NCBI RefSeq assembly: GCF_004798905.1
Contig: NZ_SDMO01000003.1
Span: 186,001-250,000 of the forward strand
Reading direction: 5' to 3'
Source: Halomonas borealis
GTDB lineage: Bacteria; Pseudomonadota; Gammaproteobacteria; Pseudomonadales; Halomonadaceae
DNA length: 64,000 nt
Part shown: piece after piece, positions 48,766 to 58,520 of the stretch
How positions within the stretch are numbered: position 1 is the first letter of the stretch
Layout: each line of letters begins with the position of its first letter
Translations under genes and position numbers: made by a program
Notes under the pieces: generated by a model
Told to the model about the DNA's origin: nothing
Databases searched by the model: none
Seen by the model: the letters and a program-made list of their open reading frames with translations, nothing else

Positions 48766-50271
48766 CTATCGAAACTCCTCCATCGTCTCCCGATAGTCGA
48801 CGAAGGCCTCGCGACGCTGCTCGATCCGTGCCAGGGCGTTGGCGTCGCCGCTGTCCTCGGCGACCTCCTTGGCCACGTCGAGTTGTTCGATGCCGCGGTC
48901 GATGCGGCCGGTCAGCTGTAGCTGCTCGGCCCGTGCGAGATGCCCCCAGGCGCGATGGCCGCTGCGCCCGGCGGCCTCGGCCAGCAGCGTGAAGACCTGG
49001 GGGTTCTCGGGCTGCCGAGCGGCGAGCTCGCGCAGCACCCGATAGGCCTCGCCGGGGTCGCGCTGCAGCAGGGCTTCGCCCAGCAATTGCTCGGCCGGCG
49101 CGTAGCCGGGCATCAGCCGCAGCTGGCGGCGGCTGCGGGCGATGGCGTCGTCGACTCGTCCGGCGTCCAGGGCCACCTCGGCGGCGCTGGCCGGCAGCAG
49201 GGCCAGGTCGGGGAGCCGCGTGGCCAGCGTGTCCAGGGCGGACAGCGCGGCGTCGGTACGGCCTTGCTGGGCATCGATCAGGGCCGTGGCGTAACGCTGC
49301 GCCGCCTGTGGGGCGCCGTCGCGTTGCAGGCGGGTCAGCGCCTGCTGAGGGGCCTGATCGTGGATGGCCAGCAGCGCCCGGGCGCGGACCATCTGATACT
49401 CGGTCGTATCAATGTGGTGGGTGCCGACCGGTAGTTGCGCGACTCGCGCCTGGGCGTCGCTGATGCGCGATTCGGTCACCGGATGGGTGAGCAGGAACTC
49501 CGGTGGGTTGCCCCCTTGTAGCGCCGCCATGTGTTGCATGGTGCGGAACATCTCGACCATGGACTGGGGATCATAGCCGGCGTTGGCCAGCGTCTGCAGG
49601 CCCAGACGATCGGCCTCGCGTTCGAAGCGTCGCGAGTAGGCCAGCTGGTCCTGGATGAGGGCGGCCTGGGAGCCCATGGCGGCGGCGATCCCGGCGTCGC
49701 CGCCGCCTCCGGCGGCGAGCAGCATACCGGCGAGCATGGCGGCCATGGCCGGCAGGCGAGTCTGCTCGGCGCGCTGCTGGCCACGCGCGTAGTGGTTCTG
49801 CGACAGGTGGCCGAGTTCGTGGGCGAGCACCGAGGCGAGGGGCGCCTCGCCCTTGGCGAAGGCGAATAGGCCGGCATTGACGCCGATCACCCCACCGGGC
49901 ACGGCGAAGGCGTTGAGCCGCTCGCTGGCCACCAAGGTCACGACCGGATCGATGCCGCCGACCTGGCTGTAGGGCAGCAGGCGGGCCACCAGCGAGGCCA
50001 GGTAGTGTTCGGCGAGCGGATCCTGCCACAGCGGGGCATGGGCGCGGAATTGGCGCAGCCAGGCGCGCCCCAGCTGCATCTCCTCGCCGCTGATCGCCTG
50101 GTTGTCACGGTGGGTCAGGCTCGGCAGCTCGAAGCTCGGCGTTTCATCGAAGGTCGGCGGGGTCGTGGCCTGATCCGGTAGCTCGAGTGACAGCTCCTGG
50201 CCGAGGGTCGGGGCGCTCAGTGCCAGGCTCAGGGCGATGGCGGACAGGCGGGGCAAGGGGCGACGCAGCAT
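48766..50271 (-). CDS. bepA: Periplasmic M48 metallopeptidase with TPRs, BepA type
   Basis: This 501-residue protein has a signal peptide (1-25), an M48 peptidase domain with HELGH at 151-155 and the downstream Glu in FEREADRLG, and TPR-like repeats from about 290. BepA (YfgC) helps assemble LptD and degrades misassembled outer-membrane proteins. I place the start at ATG 50271, after AGAGGA. It is divergent from the TusA-family gene, as bepA often is in gammaproteobacteria. Confidence 0.92.
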   Translation of the reverse strand: MLRRPLPRLSAIALSLALSAPTLGQELSLELPDQATTPPTFDETPSFELPSLTHRDNQAISGEEMQLGRAWLRQFRAHAPLWQDPLAEHYLASLVARLLPYSQVGGIDPVVTLVASERLNAFAVPGGVIGVNAGLFAFAKGEAPLASVLAHELGHLSQNHYARGQQRAEQTRLPAMAAMLAGMLLAAGGGGDAGIAAAMGSQAALIQDQLAYSRRFEREADRLGLQTLANAGYDPQSMVEMFRTMQHMAALQGGNPPEFLLTHPVTESRISDAQARVAQLPVGTHHIDTTEYQMVRARALLAIHDQAPQQALTRLQRDGAPQAAQRYATALIDAQQGRTDAALSALDTLATRLPDLALLPASAAEVALDAGRVDDAIARSRRQLRLMPGYAPAEQLLGEALLQRDPGEAYRVLRELAARQPENPQVFTLLAEAAGRSGHRAWGHLARAEQLQLTGRIDRGIEQLDVAKEVAEDSGDANALARIEQRREAFVDYRETMEEFR

Positions 50272-50406
50272 GGCATCCTCTTCGTCGGGCGCGCAGGGCG
50301 CCTCTTCCGACATTGATTCAGCGGAGAAAGTGCCTTTAAATCGCAGGCATTCATGCCGCGCGCGACGATGATCGCACCGGCTTCAGGCATTCTCTCGGGA
50401 GACTAC

Positions 50407-50655
50407 ATGGCTGTGCAACCCGACGACGTCCTCGATGCGCGAGGGCTTTCCTGTCCGTTGCCTCTGCTCAAGGCCAAGCAGGCGCTGTCGCGCCTCGCGC
50501 CCGACCAGGTGCTGGAAGTGATGGCCACCGATGCCGGCTCCTGGCGTGACCTCGAGACCTTCGTCGCCCAGAGCGCCCATGCGATGCCGGCCCGCGAGGT
50601 GCGGGGCGAGGTCTATCACTACTGGATCCGCAAGGGCGGGGAGGCGTCGCCATGA
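50407..50655 (+). CDS. TusA-family sulfur-carrier-like protein
   Basis: The 82-residue protein has the TusA/SirA fold signature LDARGLSCPLPLLKAK, with the sulfur-carrying Cys in SCPLP at about residue 18. TusA-like proteins relay persulfide sulfur. Members next to bepA/perM are common but their target is unclear. ATG 50407 has GGGAG upstream. The stop overlaps the next gene by ATGA. Confidence 0.88.
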   Translation: MAVQPDDVLDARGLSCPLPLLKAKQALSRLAPDQVLEVMATDAGSWRDLETFVAQSAHAMPAREVRGEVYHYWIRKGGEASP

Positions 50656-51764
50656 CGCTGCGTTCGCTATTGCGCGGCTGGGTCGATCACTATCTCTCCG
50701 ACGAGGAGGCGGTGATCCTGCTGGTGGTGTTGGTGGTGGGCTTCGCGGTGGTGATCTGGCTGGGCCAGATGCTCGCGCCCTTCCTCACCGCCCTGGTCAT
50801 CGCCTTCCTGCTGCAGGGCGGGGTGAATGCCTTGACCCGGCGCCGGGTGCCACATTTCCTGGCGGTGATGCTGGTCTACCTGGCCTTCATCGGGGTGGTG
50901 CTGGCCATGGCGCTGGTCCTGCTGCCGCTGATCTGGACCCAGCTGGTCAACCTGGTTCAGGAGACGCCGCGGATGTTCGCCAGCGGCCAGCAGTTACTCG
51001 TCGATCTTCAGGCCCGTTATCCCGACCTGGTGACCCCGGCTCAGATCCAGGGTTGGGTGGGCATGGCCGGCAGCGAGGTGACCCAGCTCGGGCAGCGCGC
51101 GCTGTCGCTATCGCTGGCCTCGCTAGGCAACATCGTCGGGTTGATCGTATACCTGGTGCTGGTGCCGATCCTGGTGTTCTTCATGCTCAAGGACCGTGAT
51201 CGGCTGGTCGGTTTCATCGTGTCGCTGCTGCCGCGTCGGCGTGGGTTGATGACTCGGGTGTGGCAGGAGATGGACGCCCAGATCGCCAACTACGTGCGCG
51301 GCAAGGCCACCGAGATCGTGATCGTCGGCAGCGTGGCCTTCTTCACCTTCGCCTTCTTCGGGCTACCCTATTCGGCGCTGCTCGGCGTGCTGGTGGGGCT
51401 CTCGGTGCTGGTGCCCTACATCGGTGCCGCGGTGGCGACGGTACCGGTGGCGGCGGTGGCCGGTTTCCACTTCGGCCTCGGGGATCAGTTCCTCTATGTG
51501 TTGATCGCCTACGGCGTGATTCAGGCGCTGGATGGCAACGTGCTGGTGCCGGTGCTGTTTTCCGAGGCGGTCAACCTGCATCCGGTGTCGATCATCCTGG
51601 CGGTGCTGTTCTTCGGTGGCGTGTGGGGCTTCTGGGGCATCTTCTTCGCCATTCCGCTGGCGACCCTGCTCAAGGCGCTGGTCTATGCCTGGCCGCGCGG
51701 TATCCAGCAGCATCGCCAGGAAGAGGCCGCCCATCAGGCCTCGGGCGGTGTCGACGAGGCCTGA
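50652..51764 (+). CDS. perM: AI-2E-family membrane protein, PerM type
   Basis: This 370-residue integral membrane protein has about seven or eight hydrophobic segments and belongs to the AI-2E (PerM/TqsA) family, with PRRRGLMTRVW near the middle and a NVLVPVLFSEAVNLHP stretch. E. coli TqsA affects AI-2 export, but many PerM proteins have other or unknown roles, including Na+/H+ exchange in halophiles. The family name alone does not prove a link to the LuxP gene at 4 kb. It overlaps the TusA-family gene by ATGA. Confidence 0.88.
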   Translation: MTLRSLLRGWVDHYLSDEEAVILLVVLVVGFAVVIWLGQMLAPFLTALVIAFLLQGGVNALTRRRVPHFLAVMLVYLAFIGVVLAMALVLLPLIWTQLVNLVQETPRMFASGQQLLVDLQARYPDLVTPAQIQGWVGMAGSEVTQLGQRALSLSLASLGNIVGLIVYLVLVPILVFFMLKDRDRLVGFIVSLLPRRRGLMTRVWQEMDAQIANYVRGKATEIVIVGSVAFFTFAFFGLPYSALLGVLVGLSVLVPYIGAAVATVPVAAVAGFHFGLGDQFLYVLIAYGVIQALDGNVLVPVLFSEAVNLHPVSIILAVLFFGGVWGFWGIFFAIPLATLLKALVYAWPRGIQQHRQEEAAHQASGGVDEA

Positions 51765-51775
51765 GGAATGGCGTG

Positions 51776-51804
51776 GCGCCGGCCCTTGTCGGCCGGCGCT
51801 CGTT
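51776..51804 (+). terminator. Probable terminator between perM and bcp
   Basis: A perfect nine-base GC stem (51776-51784 with 51791-51799) with loop CTTGTC is followed by TCGTT. It lies in the 48-base gap between convergent genes; the T tract is weak. Confidence 0.5.
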
Positions 51805-51812
51805 CCCGATGC

Positions 51813-52289
51813 TTAGTCGCCGGCGTGCAACGCCTGGGCGGCCTCGAGGACCTCGTCCACGTGGCCCTTGACCTTCACCTTGCGCCATTCCCGAGCCAGC
51901 TTGCCCTCGGCATCGATCAGGAAGGTGCTGCGTTCTATCCCTAGGTGTTCCTTGCCGTAGAGCTTCTTGAGCTTGATGACGTCGAACAGCCGGCACACCG
52001 CCTCGTCCTTGTCGGAGAGCAGGGTGAAGTTGAAGCCCTGCTTGGCCTTGAAGTTCTCCTGGGCGCGGATGCCGTCCCGGGAGACGCCGATGATCTCGGT
52101 GTTGGCGGCGTCGAAGGCCGCCTTGTGGTCGCGGAAGTCGCCGCCTTCGGTGGTGCAGCCCGGGGTGCTGGCCTTGGGGTAGAAGTAGATTACCACCTGG
52201 CGGCCGCGCATGGCCGAGAGGCTCAGGGAGGTGTCGCCGGTAGCGGTAGCGGTGAAGTCGGGCACGGGGTGGCCGAGGCTGACGCTCAT
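51813..52289 (-). CDS. bcp: Thiol peroxidase of the Bcp/PrxQ family
   Basis: This 158-residue peroxiredoxin has the peroxidatic Cys45 in STPGCTTEG. The second Cys five residues later, found in E. coli Bcp (Cys50), is glycine here; Cys99 in AVCRLFDV is the only other cysteine and could resolve the sulfenic acid as in PrxQ types, or the enzyme is 1-Cys. It reduces peroxides in the cytoplasm. I chose ATG 52289, with GGAG eight bases upstream; the frame continues upstream into dapA on the other strand. It is divergent from dapA. Confidence 0.92.
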   Translation of the reverse strand: MSVSLGHPVPDFTATATGDTSLSLSAMRGRQVVIYFYPKASTPGCTTEGGDFRDHKAAFDAANTEIIGVSRDGIRAQENFKAKQGFNFTLLSDKDEAVCRLFDVIKLKKLYGKEHLGIERSTFLIDAEGKLAREWRKVKVKGHVDEVLEAAQALHAGD

Positions 52290-52482
52290 GAATGAGGCTC
52301 CAATCGGGGAATGAACGTCACGATTACACGCAACCCGCGGGCGACTGTAAAGTCGCCGCTGTACAGGCTCTCGAGCGCTGAGTACCATTTGACTCCTGGC
52401 ATTGACCCCACGGGCGAGGGCGGGGTTTTCATGGTGGCCGAGCCCAGCGGTCGCCGGCAGGTAGCGAGAGGATAAGACGAGG

Positions 52483-53367
52483 ATGATCACGGGTAGCATC
52501 GTCGCGCTGGCGACACCAATGAAGGTCAATGGCGATATCGACTGGGAAGCCCTGCGGGCCCTGGTGCGCTTCCATCTGGATAACGGTACCGATGCCATCG
52601 TCGCGGCCGGCACCACCGGCGAGCCGACGACCATGTCGTTCGCCGAGCACTTCGATGTGATTCGCACGGTGGTGGATGAGGTCGACGGCCGCCTGCCGGT
52701 CATCGCCGGTACCGGCGCCAACGCCACCTCCGAGGCGGTCGAGTTGGCGCGCTATGCCAGCGAGGTCGGGGCGGATTACTGCCTGTCCGTGTGCCCTTAC
52801 TACAACAAGCCGACCCAGGAAGGCCTCTACCAGCACTTCAAGGCCGTGGCCGAGGGCAGCAACCTGCCGGTGATTCTCTACAACGTGCCGGGTCGCACCT
52901 GCTCGGATCTCTATAACGAGACCGTGATGCGCCTGGCCGAGGTGGACAACATCATCGGCCTCAAGGATGCCACCGGTAACCTCGAGCGTGCCGAAGACCT
53001 GATCGCTCGCCTCGAGGGCAGCGACTTCAAGCTCTATTCCGGCGATGATGGCACCGCCTGTGACTTCATGCTGATGGGGGGGCATGGCGACATCTCGGTG
53101 ACCGCCAACGTGGCGCCCCGCGCCATGCATGAGCTGTGCGCCGCCGCGGTGGCCGGCGATGCCGAGAAGGCCCACCAGATCAATACCCGCCTGATGCCGC
53201 TGCACACCAATCTCGGCATCGAGGCCAACCCCATTCCCGTGAAGTGGGGGCTCAACCGCATGGGCCTGGCCGAGGCGGGCATTCGCCTGCCGTTGACCTG
53301 GCTCTCCGATAAGTATCATTCCACCGTCAGCGAAGCCCTTCAGCTGGCCGGTGTGACCGACGATTGA
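52483..53367 (+). CDS. dapA: 4-hydroxy-tetrahydrodipicolinate synthase
   Basis: The 294-residue TIM-barrel enzyme condenses pyruvate with aspartate semialdehyde, the first committed step to diaminopimelate and lysine. All active-site residues sit at E. coli positions: Thr44 and Thr45 in AGTTGE, Tyr133, and Schiff-base Lys161 in GLKDATG. It begins the dapA-bamC-MBL-purC run. AGG lies just before the ATG. Confidence 0.97.
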   Translation: MITGSIVALATPMKVNGDIDWEALRALVRFHLDNGTDAIVAAGTTGEPTTMSFAEHFDVIRTVVDEVDGRLPVIAGTGANATSEAVELARYASEVGADYCLSVCPYYNKPTQEGLYQHFKAVAEGSNLPVILYNVPGRTCSDLYNETVMRLAEVDNIIGLKDATGNLERAEDLIARLEGSDFKLYSGDDGTACDFMLMGGHGDISVTANVAPRAMHELCAAAVAGDAEKAHQINTRLMPLHTNLGIEANPIPVKWGLNRMGLAEAGIRLPLTWLSDKYHSTVSEALQLAGVTDD

Positions 53368-53413
53368 GCGGTGTGCGACGCCGCGACCTGGATAACTTGA
53401 GCAAGGTGGACGC

Positions 53414-54373
53414 ATGAGCTCTGCGCTGAAATGGATGCCGCTGGTGGCGGCGCTGGCCCTGGCCGGCTGTGCCCGTGATGGCTACTACGATGATCGTGCC
53501 ACCGACTATGTCGAGGCCGAATCGAGCGCGCCTTTGGTGCTGCCCGACGGCCGCAATACCCGTCGTTATGGCGATGCCATGCCGGTCCCCGAGTCGCAGG
53601 GGACGTTCGTCTCCCAGGGCGAGGACTTCCGCGTTCCGCCGCCGCGGGCCCTGGGGGCCGGTAGCGTCGTGGAGGCCGGCGGCGTGACCCAGCGCGAGGC
53701 CGCCGGCCAACGCTGGCTGGTGATCGGCGCCGCGCCCAGCGTCGTTTGGTCGGAGCTCGAGGACTTCGTGGCCGAGCGAGGCCTGACGGTCGTCGAACGC
53801 GACGCCAATCGTGGCCTGCTGGTCACCGACCAGGCGCGCTTCAGCATCCGCTCCGGGCTTCAGCAAGGAGCCAGCGAGCTGCGCTGCGAGCAGGGCGGCA
53901 CATCCCCGCAGGGTTGCCTGCAGGCCCTGCAGCGTCGTTTCGAGGCCCGCGATGCCACGGCCAGCGCCTCCTCACTGGCGGTTCAGCGCCCCGAGGATCA
54001 ACCTCGCCCGTTGCTGACCCAGTCCGGCGGCGAATGGCGTCTGGCGCTGCCCTATGCCGCGGATCGCACCTGGGCCGAGTTGAGCTACCAGCTCGAGGCG
54101 GACTTCGTGGCCGAAGAGCGCCGCGAGCTGATCGAACAGGATGCCGAGGCCGGCACCTTCCTGGTCGATTACCTGACGCTCAGCGCGCGCAGTCAGGGCG
54201 TGTGGGAGTCCCTGACCAGCTTCGGCGGGGCGGACCCCCAGCGTATCCGCCTGTCGCTCGAGACCGATGGTCCGGAGCGCAGCGTGCTGCGGGCCGAGTC
54301 CGCCGATGATCGCACGCTGTCCGCCGAGGATCGACGTGAGCTGCTCGAGCGGCTGGCGGGCCTGTTGGGCTGA
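53414..54373 (+). CDS. bamC: Outer-membrane assembly lipoprotein BamC
   Basis: The 319-residue lipoprotein has a signal ending LAGC with lipidated Cys19, an unstructured N-terminal stretch containing LVLPDGRNTRRYGDAMPVP (the segment that binds BamD), and two helix-grip domains. BamC is an accessory of the BAM complex. Position after dapA (dapA-bamC) is conserved in gammaproteobacteria. It overlaps the next gene by one base (TGATG). Confidence 0.93.
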   Translation: MSSALKWMPLVAALALAGCARDGYYDDRATDYVEAESSAPLVLPDGRNTRRYGDAMPVPESQGTFVSQGEDFRVPPPRALGAGSVVEAGGVTQREAAGQRWLVIGAAPSVVWSELEDFVAERGLTVVERDANRGLLVTDQARFSIRSGLQQGASELRCEQGGTSPQGCLQALQRRFEARDATASASSLAVQRPEDQPRPLLTQSGGEWRLALPYAADRTWAELSYQLEADFVAEERRELIEQDAEAGTFLVDYLTLSARSQGVWESLTSFGGADPQRIRLSLETDGPERSVLRAESADDRTLSAEDRRELLERLAGLLG

Positions 54374-55173
54374 TGACCGCGACCGCGAAGCGGGAGGTGC
54401 CGGCGGGGCGGTTGTACTTCGCCTCGCTCGGCAGCGGCAGCAAGGGCAATGCCACCCTGGTCAGCGATGGCGAGACGCGCCTGCTGATCGACTGCGGCTT
54501 CGCCCTCAAGGAGACCGAGCGTCGCCTGGCTCGCTTCGACCTCCATCCCCGCCAGCTCGATGCCGTGCTGGTCACCCATGAGCACGGCGATCATCTTCGC
54601 GGGGTCGGCCCGCTGGCGCGCCGCCACAAGGTGCCGGTCTACCTCACGCCCGGCACCTGGCTTGCTGGCAAGCTGGGGGAGGTGCCGCATCGGCACTGGA
54701 TCACGCCCCAGGCGCGTTTCGCCATCAAGAGCATCGAGATCGACCCGATCACGGTGCCCCACGATGCGCGGGAGCCGGTGCAGTTCCGGCTGGCGGCCGG
54801 CGGTCGTCGGCTCGGCCTGCTCACCGACCTGGGGCATCCCAGCGCGCATGTCGTCGAAGCCTTCCGCGGCTGCGATGCCTTGGTGCTGGAGTGCAATCAT
54901 GACGTCCACCTGCTCGAGGTCGGGCCCTATCCGCCGAGCCTCAAGCGTCGGGTCGGCGGCCAGTGGGGGCATCTGGCCAATGGCCAGTCGGCCTGGCTGC
55001 TGAAACGGCTGGGGCTGGATGGTCTGCAGCGTATCGTCTGTTCGCACCTTTCCGAACACAACAACCGCCCCGAGCTGGCCCTGGAGGCGCTGGTGCCGCT
55101 GCTCGATGGCGATGATTCCCGCCTGACGGTGGCGGCCCAGGATCAGGGGCTGGACTGGCAGGCGATCACCTGA
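54373..55173 (+). CDS. MBL-fold metallohydrolase (YycJ/PhnP-like)
   Basis: This 266-residue metallo-beta-lactamase-fold protein opens with [15 protein letters not shown] and has [10 protein letters not shown], with metal ligands His69, His71, Asp73 and His74. The YycJ branch includes exo- and endonucleases linked to repair or cell-wall control in firmicutes. Its role here is unknown, but its position between bamC and purC is conserved in related genomes as far as I recall. Start ATG shares a base with the bamC stop. Confidence 0.85.
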   Translation: MTATAKREVPAGRLYFASLGSGSKGNATLVSDGETRLLIDCGFALKETERRLARFDLHPRQLDAVLVTHEHGDHLRGVGPLARRHKVPVYLTPGTWLAGKLGEVPHRHWITPQARFAIKSIEIDPITVPHDAREPVQFRLAAGGRRLGLLTDLGHPSAHVVEAFRGCDALVLECNHDVHLLEVGPYPPSLKRRVGGQWGHLANGQSAWLLKRLGLDGLQRIVCSHLSEHNNRPELALEALVPLLDGDDSRLTVAAQDQGLDWQAIT

Positions 55174-55217
55174 GATTCGAGAATTCCAACCGACTGTTGT
55201 TGCCTATGGAGGCTCCC

Positions 55218-55931
55218 ATGGAAAAGCGTCACGAACTCTACGCCGGCAAGGCCAAGTCGGTCTTCACCACCGACGATCCGGATCGCCTGATCCTGCACTT
55301 CCGCGACGATACCAGCGCCTTCGATGGCGAGCGCATGGAGTCGCTTGAGCGCAAGGGCATGGTCAACAACCGCTTCAACGCCTTCATCATGGGCCGGCTC
55401 GACGCAGCGGGTATCCCGACCCACTTCGAGGGTCTGCGTTCCGACGACGAGTGCGTGGTCAAGAACATGGAAATGCTACCGGTCGAGTGTGTGGTGCGTA
55501 ACATCGCCGCCGGCAGCCTGGTCAAGCGCCTCGGCGTGGAGGAGGGCGGCGAGCTCGATCCGCCGACCTTCGAGCTGTTCCTCAAGAACGATGCCCAGCA
55601 TGACCCGATGATCAACGAGTCGCTGGCCGAGACCTTCGGTTGGGCGACGCCTGAGCAGCTGGCCGAGATGAAGGCGCTGACCTTCCGGGTCAACGAGGTG
55701 CTCAAGAAGCTGTTCGCCGATGGCGGCCTGTTGTTGGTCGACTACAAGCTCGAGTTCGGCGTGTTCAAGGGCCAGATCGTGCTGGGTGACGAGTTCTCTC
55801 CGGACGGTTGCCGGCTGTGGGACGCCGAGACCCGCGAGAAGCTCGATAAGGACCGTTTCCGCCAGGGTCTGGGCGGGGTGATCGAGGCCTACGAGGAGGT
55901 AGGCAAGCGGATCGGCGTCGACTTCTCGTGA
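55218..55931 (+). CDS. purC: SAICAR synthase
   Basis: The 237-residue enzyme joins CAIR and aspartate in purine synthesis. It starts [13 protein letters not shown], as the family does, with later RNIAAGSL and DYKLEFG motifs. ATG 55218 has GGAGG six bases upstream; the ATG at 55197 is not needed. It ends the dapA-bamC-MBL-purC run; PurL, another step, is at 23.7 kb. Confidence 0.96.
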   Translation: MEKRHELYAGKAKSVFTTDDPDRLILHFRDDTSAFDGERMESLERKGMVNNRFNAFIMGRLDAAGIPTHFEGLRSDDECVVKNMEMLPVECVVRNIAAGSLVKRLGVEEGGELDPPTFELFLKNDAQHDPMINESLAETFGWATPEQLAEMKALTFRVNEVLKKLFADGGLLLVDYKLEFGVFKGQIVLGDEFSPDGCRLWDAETREKLDKDRFRQGLGGVIEAYEEVGKRIGVDFS

Positions 55932-56209
55932 GGACACACCGATTCATTGCGGCGCTCGACGACCCATAGGGAGGTGGGAAGTGCGTTGGCCCGTCGGGCA
56001 CGGGGCTAGCGCTCCTGACCGCCGGCGGTGCTCGCCATCCTCATGTAGCAGGCTACATTCCGGTGGCTGTGCTCCGGCGGCGGCCGGCCTCTCGTCGCTC
56101 GCAACATGAATCAGCACATCTTCTGGCTCTGTGGGGCCTTCATTCGATCTGATGTCCCCAGCATATGACGGCGCCCTCCTCGGAGGTCGTCGTCGTTTGT
56201 GTCTGCTGT
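55932..56209. other. Intergenic region after purC, 278 bases
   Basis: No gene is visible between purC and the convergent trmO. The only structure I see is the inverted repeat at 56043-56058 and its imperfect extension, listed separately. Confidence 0.4.
56043..56058. repeat. Palindromic element, possible REP-like repeat
   Basis: ATGTAGC and GCTACAT form an exact seven-base inverted repeat with a two-base spacer (AG). Imperfect complementarity continues outward to about 56022-56082, so a longer hairpin of 50-60 bases can form. There is no T tract, so it is not a standard terminator. Position between two convergent genes is typical of REP-type repeats, but copy number cannot be seen here. Confidence 0.4.
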
Positions 56210-56929
56210 TTACACCGCCACGATCTCGACGACTTCCAGCCGCGTCTCGCCCGCGCCATCGGCCAGTGCGCGGAAGCGCACGTCCAGGTCGCGTAGTCGC
56301 ACGCCATAGACGCGCTCCCCGGCCCCCTTGCGATAGGCGGGGCGCGGGTCCTGGGCCAGCACCTGTTGGATCAGCGCGCGCAGCGACTCGCCGTCGGGGC
56401 GCGCGGCCAGCGCCGCCTCGGCCGGCGGAGCGAGGCGCACGGGCAGGGCGTCGGGAGGCTCGGGAGCGAAGCCGGCGCTGGCCTCGGGGCGGGCCTCCGC
56501 CCAGGGTAGGTAGGGCTTGATGTCGAGCACCGGGGTGCCATCGACCAGGTCGGCGCCGCGCAGGTTGAGGCATACGCCGCCCTGGGTGTCGATGCCTTCG
56601 AGCTCGACCAGCGACAGCCCCAGGCGATTGGGGCGGTGGGTGCTGCGGCTGGCGAACACGCCGACCCGGGCGTTGCCGCCGAGGCGCGGCGGACGCACCA
56701 GCGGCGTCCAGCGTGCGGGGCTCAGGTGGAAGACGAAGGTCAGCCACAGGTGGCTGAAGGCGTCGAGGCCACGCACCGCCAGGGGGTCGTCGTAGGGCGG
56801 AGTCAGCACCAGCCGGGCCCGGGCGGCATCGGCGAGCCCCGGCTGGCGAGGAATGCCGAACTTGTCGGGGTAGTCGCTCTCGATGCGCCCGATGGACGCC
56901 AGGTTGAAGCTTGCGGGGATCTCGTTCAT
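56210..56929 (-). CDS. trmO: tRNA (N6-threonylcarbamoyladenosine37-N6)-methyltransferase, TsaA/TrmO family
   Basis: This 239-residue protein has the TrmO beta-barrel at about 5-150, with the signatures LDAFSHLWLTFVFH, FASRSTHRPNRLGLS and DIKPYLPWA. By family it methylates t6A37 of tRNA-Thr (GGU) using S-adenosylmethionine. The C-terminal part with PAYRKG and YGVRLRDLDVRF completes the usual E. coli-like length. It is convergent with purC and divergent from the GNAT gene. Confidence 0.93.
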   Translation of the reverse strand: MNEIPASFNLASIGRIESDYPDKFGIPRQPGLADAARARLVLTPPYDDPLAVRGLDAFSHLWLTFVFHLSPARWTPLVRPPRLGGNARVGVFASRSTHRPNRLGLSLVELEGIDTQGGVCLNLRGADLVDGTPVLDIKPYLPWAEARPEASAGFAPEPPDALPVRLAPPAEAALAARPDGESLRALIQQVLAQDPRPAYRKGAGERVYGVRLRDLDVRFRALADGAGETRLEVVEIVAV

Positions 56930-57054
56930 GGGCTCTTCCGGTGGTCGCCGTGACGCTGCTCGAAGGGCTGGCCCGCCATCATGCCCGGAGGCATTGGCGC
57001 GGCGCTATCGCTTCGGTAGGCTCTAGGCGTCTTAATTGTCGCAGGATGCCCTTC

Positions 57055-57588
57055 ATGGATCATCTCGATCCCACGCGCGAGGGTTCGCCCGCGCCCACGA
57101 CCGATGCGCCGCGCATCCTCTATCGCGAGGCCCGCGCCCAGGATGGCGGCGATCAGGCCGAGGTCTTTCACCATGCCGTCATGCAGGGCGCGGTAGGCCA
57201 TTACACGTTGGCCGCCCGGGAGGCCTGGGTGGCGGTGCTGCCCCGCGAGGCCAGCGCCTGGGTGGCGCGCCAGGCGCTCTATACCACCTTGGTGGCGACC
57301 TGCGATGGTCGCTGCGTGGCTTTCCTGGAGCTGGATGTGGCCGGCGGCCACGTTGAGGCGCTTTATGTCTGGCCGTCGCTGGCGCGTCGTGGCATCGGCA
57401 GCACCCTGCTGGGGCATGCCGAGCGGCTGCTGCGCGAGCAGGGCGGGGAGCGCCTGAGCATCGATGCCAGCCTGGTGATGGCCGACGGCCTGGAGCGCCG
57501 TGGCTGGCGGCGGATCCGCGAGGAGTGCGTCGAGCGCGGCGGCGAGCGGCTGGCGCGTCGCCACCTGGAGAAGACGCTAGCCGCCTGA
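57055..57588 (+). CDS. GNAT-family N-acetyltransferase
   Basis: The 177-residue protein has a GNAT fold with the acetyl-CoA loop ARRGIGSTLLGHAE at about residue 120 and the preceding strand VEALYVWP. The substrate is unknown. I chose ATG 57055 with AGGA about nine bases upstream; ATG 57046 is directly after that AGGA and less likely. It is followed within six bases by the convergent nadC. Confidence 0.82.
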   Translation: MDHLDPTREGSPAPTTDAPRILYREARAQDGGDQAEVFHHAVMQGAVGHYTLAAREAWVAVLPREASAWVARQALYTTLVATCDGRCVAFLELDVAGGHVEALYVWPSLARRGIGSTLLGHAERLLREQGGERLSIDASLVMADGLERRGWRRIREECVERGGERLARRHLEKTLAA

Positions 57589-57593
57589 GTGCC

Positions 57594-58445
57594 TCAGGCG
57601 CCCTGCTCGAGGAAGCGCATCGACAGGTCGATCGCCTTGATGTCCTTGGTCAGGGCGCCGCTGGAGATGCGGTCGACGCCGGTCTCGGCGATGGCCGAAA
57701 GGGTCGTCTCGTCGACGTTGCCGGAGGCCTCGAGGAGGGCGCGACCGTCGTTGCGGCGCACCGCCTCGCGCATGTCGTCGAGCGAGAAGTTGTCGAGCAT
57801 GATGATGTCGGCCCCGGCGTCCAGCGCCTGGCCGAGCTCCTCGAAGGTCTCCACCTCGACCTCCACCGGCAGCTCCTTGGCGATATCGCGAGCCTCGCGC
57901 ACCGCCGCCTCGATCCCTCCGCAGGCGGCGATATGATTCTCCTTGATCAGGAAGGCGTCATAGAGGCCGATGCGATGGTTGAGTCCGCCGCCGCAGGTCA
58001 CGGCATACTTCTGGGCCAGGCGCATGCCGGGCAGGGTCTTGCGGGTATCCAGGATGCGCACGCCGCTGTCGGCCAGCAGGTCCGCATAGTACCGGGTGCG
58101 AGTGGCGGTGGCCGACAGCGTCTGCAGCAGGTTCAGCGCCGCCCGCTCGCCGGTGAGCAGGGTGCGCGCCGGGCCCTCGAGCTCGAGCAATGCTGCGCCG
58201 GGCTCGAGACGGTCGCCGTCGGCCGCCTGCCAGCGTAGTACGACTCGAGAATCGAGGCGGCGGAACAGCTCGTCGACCCAAGCCACGCCACACAACACCG
58301 TCGCCTCGCGGGTGATCACCCGGGCCCGCGCCCACTCCTTCTCGGGGATCAACTCGGCGGTGATATCACCGGGGCCGACATCTTCGGCCAGCAACCGGGC
58401 GGCGGCTTCACGGATCTCTTCGGCGAGGGCATCCTGATAATGCAT
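57594..58445 (-). CDS. nadC: Nicotinate-nucleotide pyrophosphorylase (quinolinate PRTase)
   Basis: The 283-residue enzyme converts quinolinate and PRPP to nicotinate mononucleotide. Motifs include [25 protein letters not shown] and [26 protein letters not shown]. It completes the pathway from NadA (47.6 kb). It is divergent from ampD, the common nadC-ampD pairing. Confidence 0.96.
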   Translation of the reverse strand: MHYQDALAEEIREAAARLLAEDVGPGDITAELIPEKEWARARVITREATVLCGVAWVDELFRRLDSRVVLRWQAADGDRLEPGAALLELEGPARTLLTGERAALNLLQTLSATATRTRYYADLLADSGVRILDTRKTLPGMRLAQKYAVTCGGGLNHRIGLYDAFLIKENHIAACGGIEAAVREARDIAKELPVEVEVETFEELGQALDAGADIIMLDNFSLDDMREAVRRNDGRALLEASGNVDETTLSAIAETGVDRISSGALTKDIKAIDLSMRFLEQGA

Positions 58446-58520
58446 GGTGATGGGTCTCTATGCTGGGAAGCTGGGCTCTTCATTATAGGGGAAAGGTCAG
58501 CAACGACGTCAGGGGGAAAG

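Noticed and set aside
50652..51764. AI-2E-family gene as an AI-2 exporter linked to the LuxP pair
   Set aside because: The family name is suggestive, but PerM-type proteins have diverse roles, the gene is in a TusA-family operon 42 kb away, and sequence gives no support for AI-2 transport.
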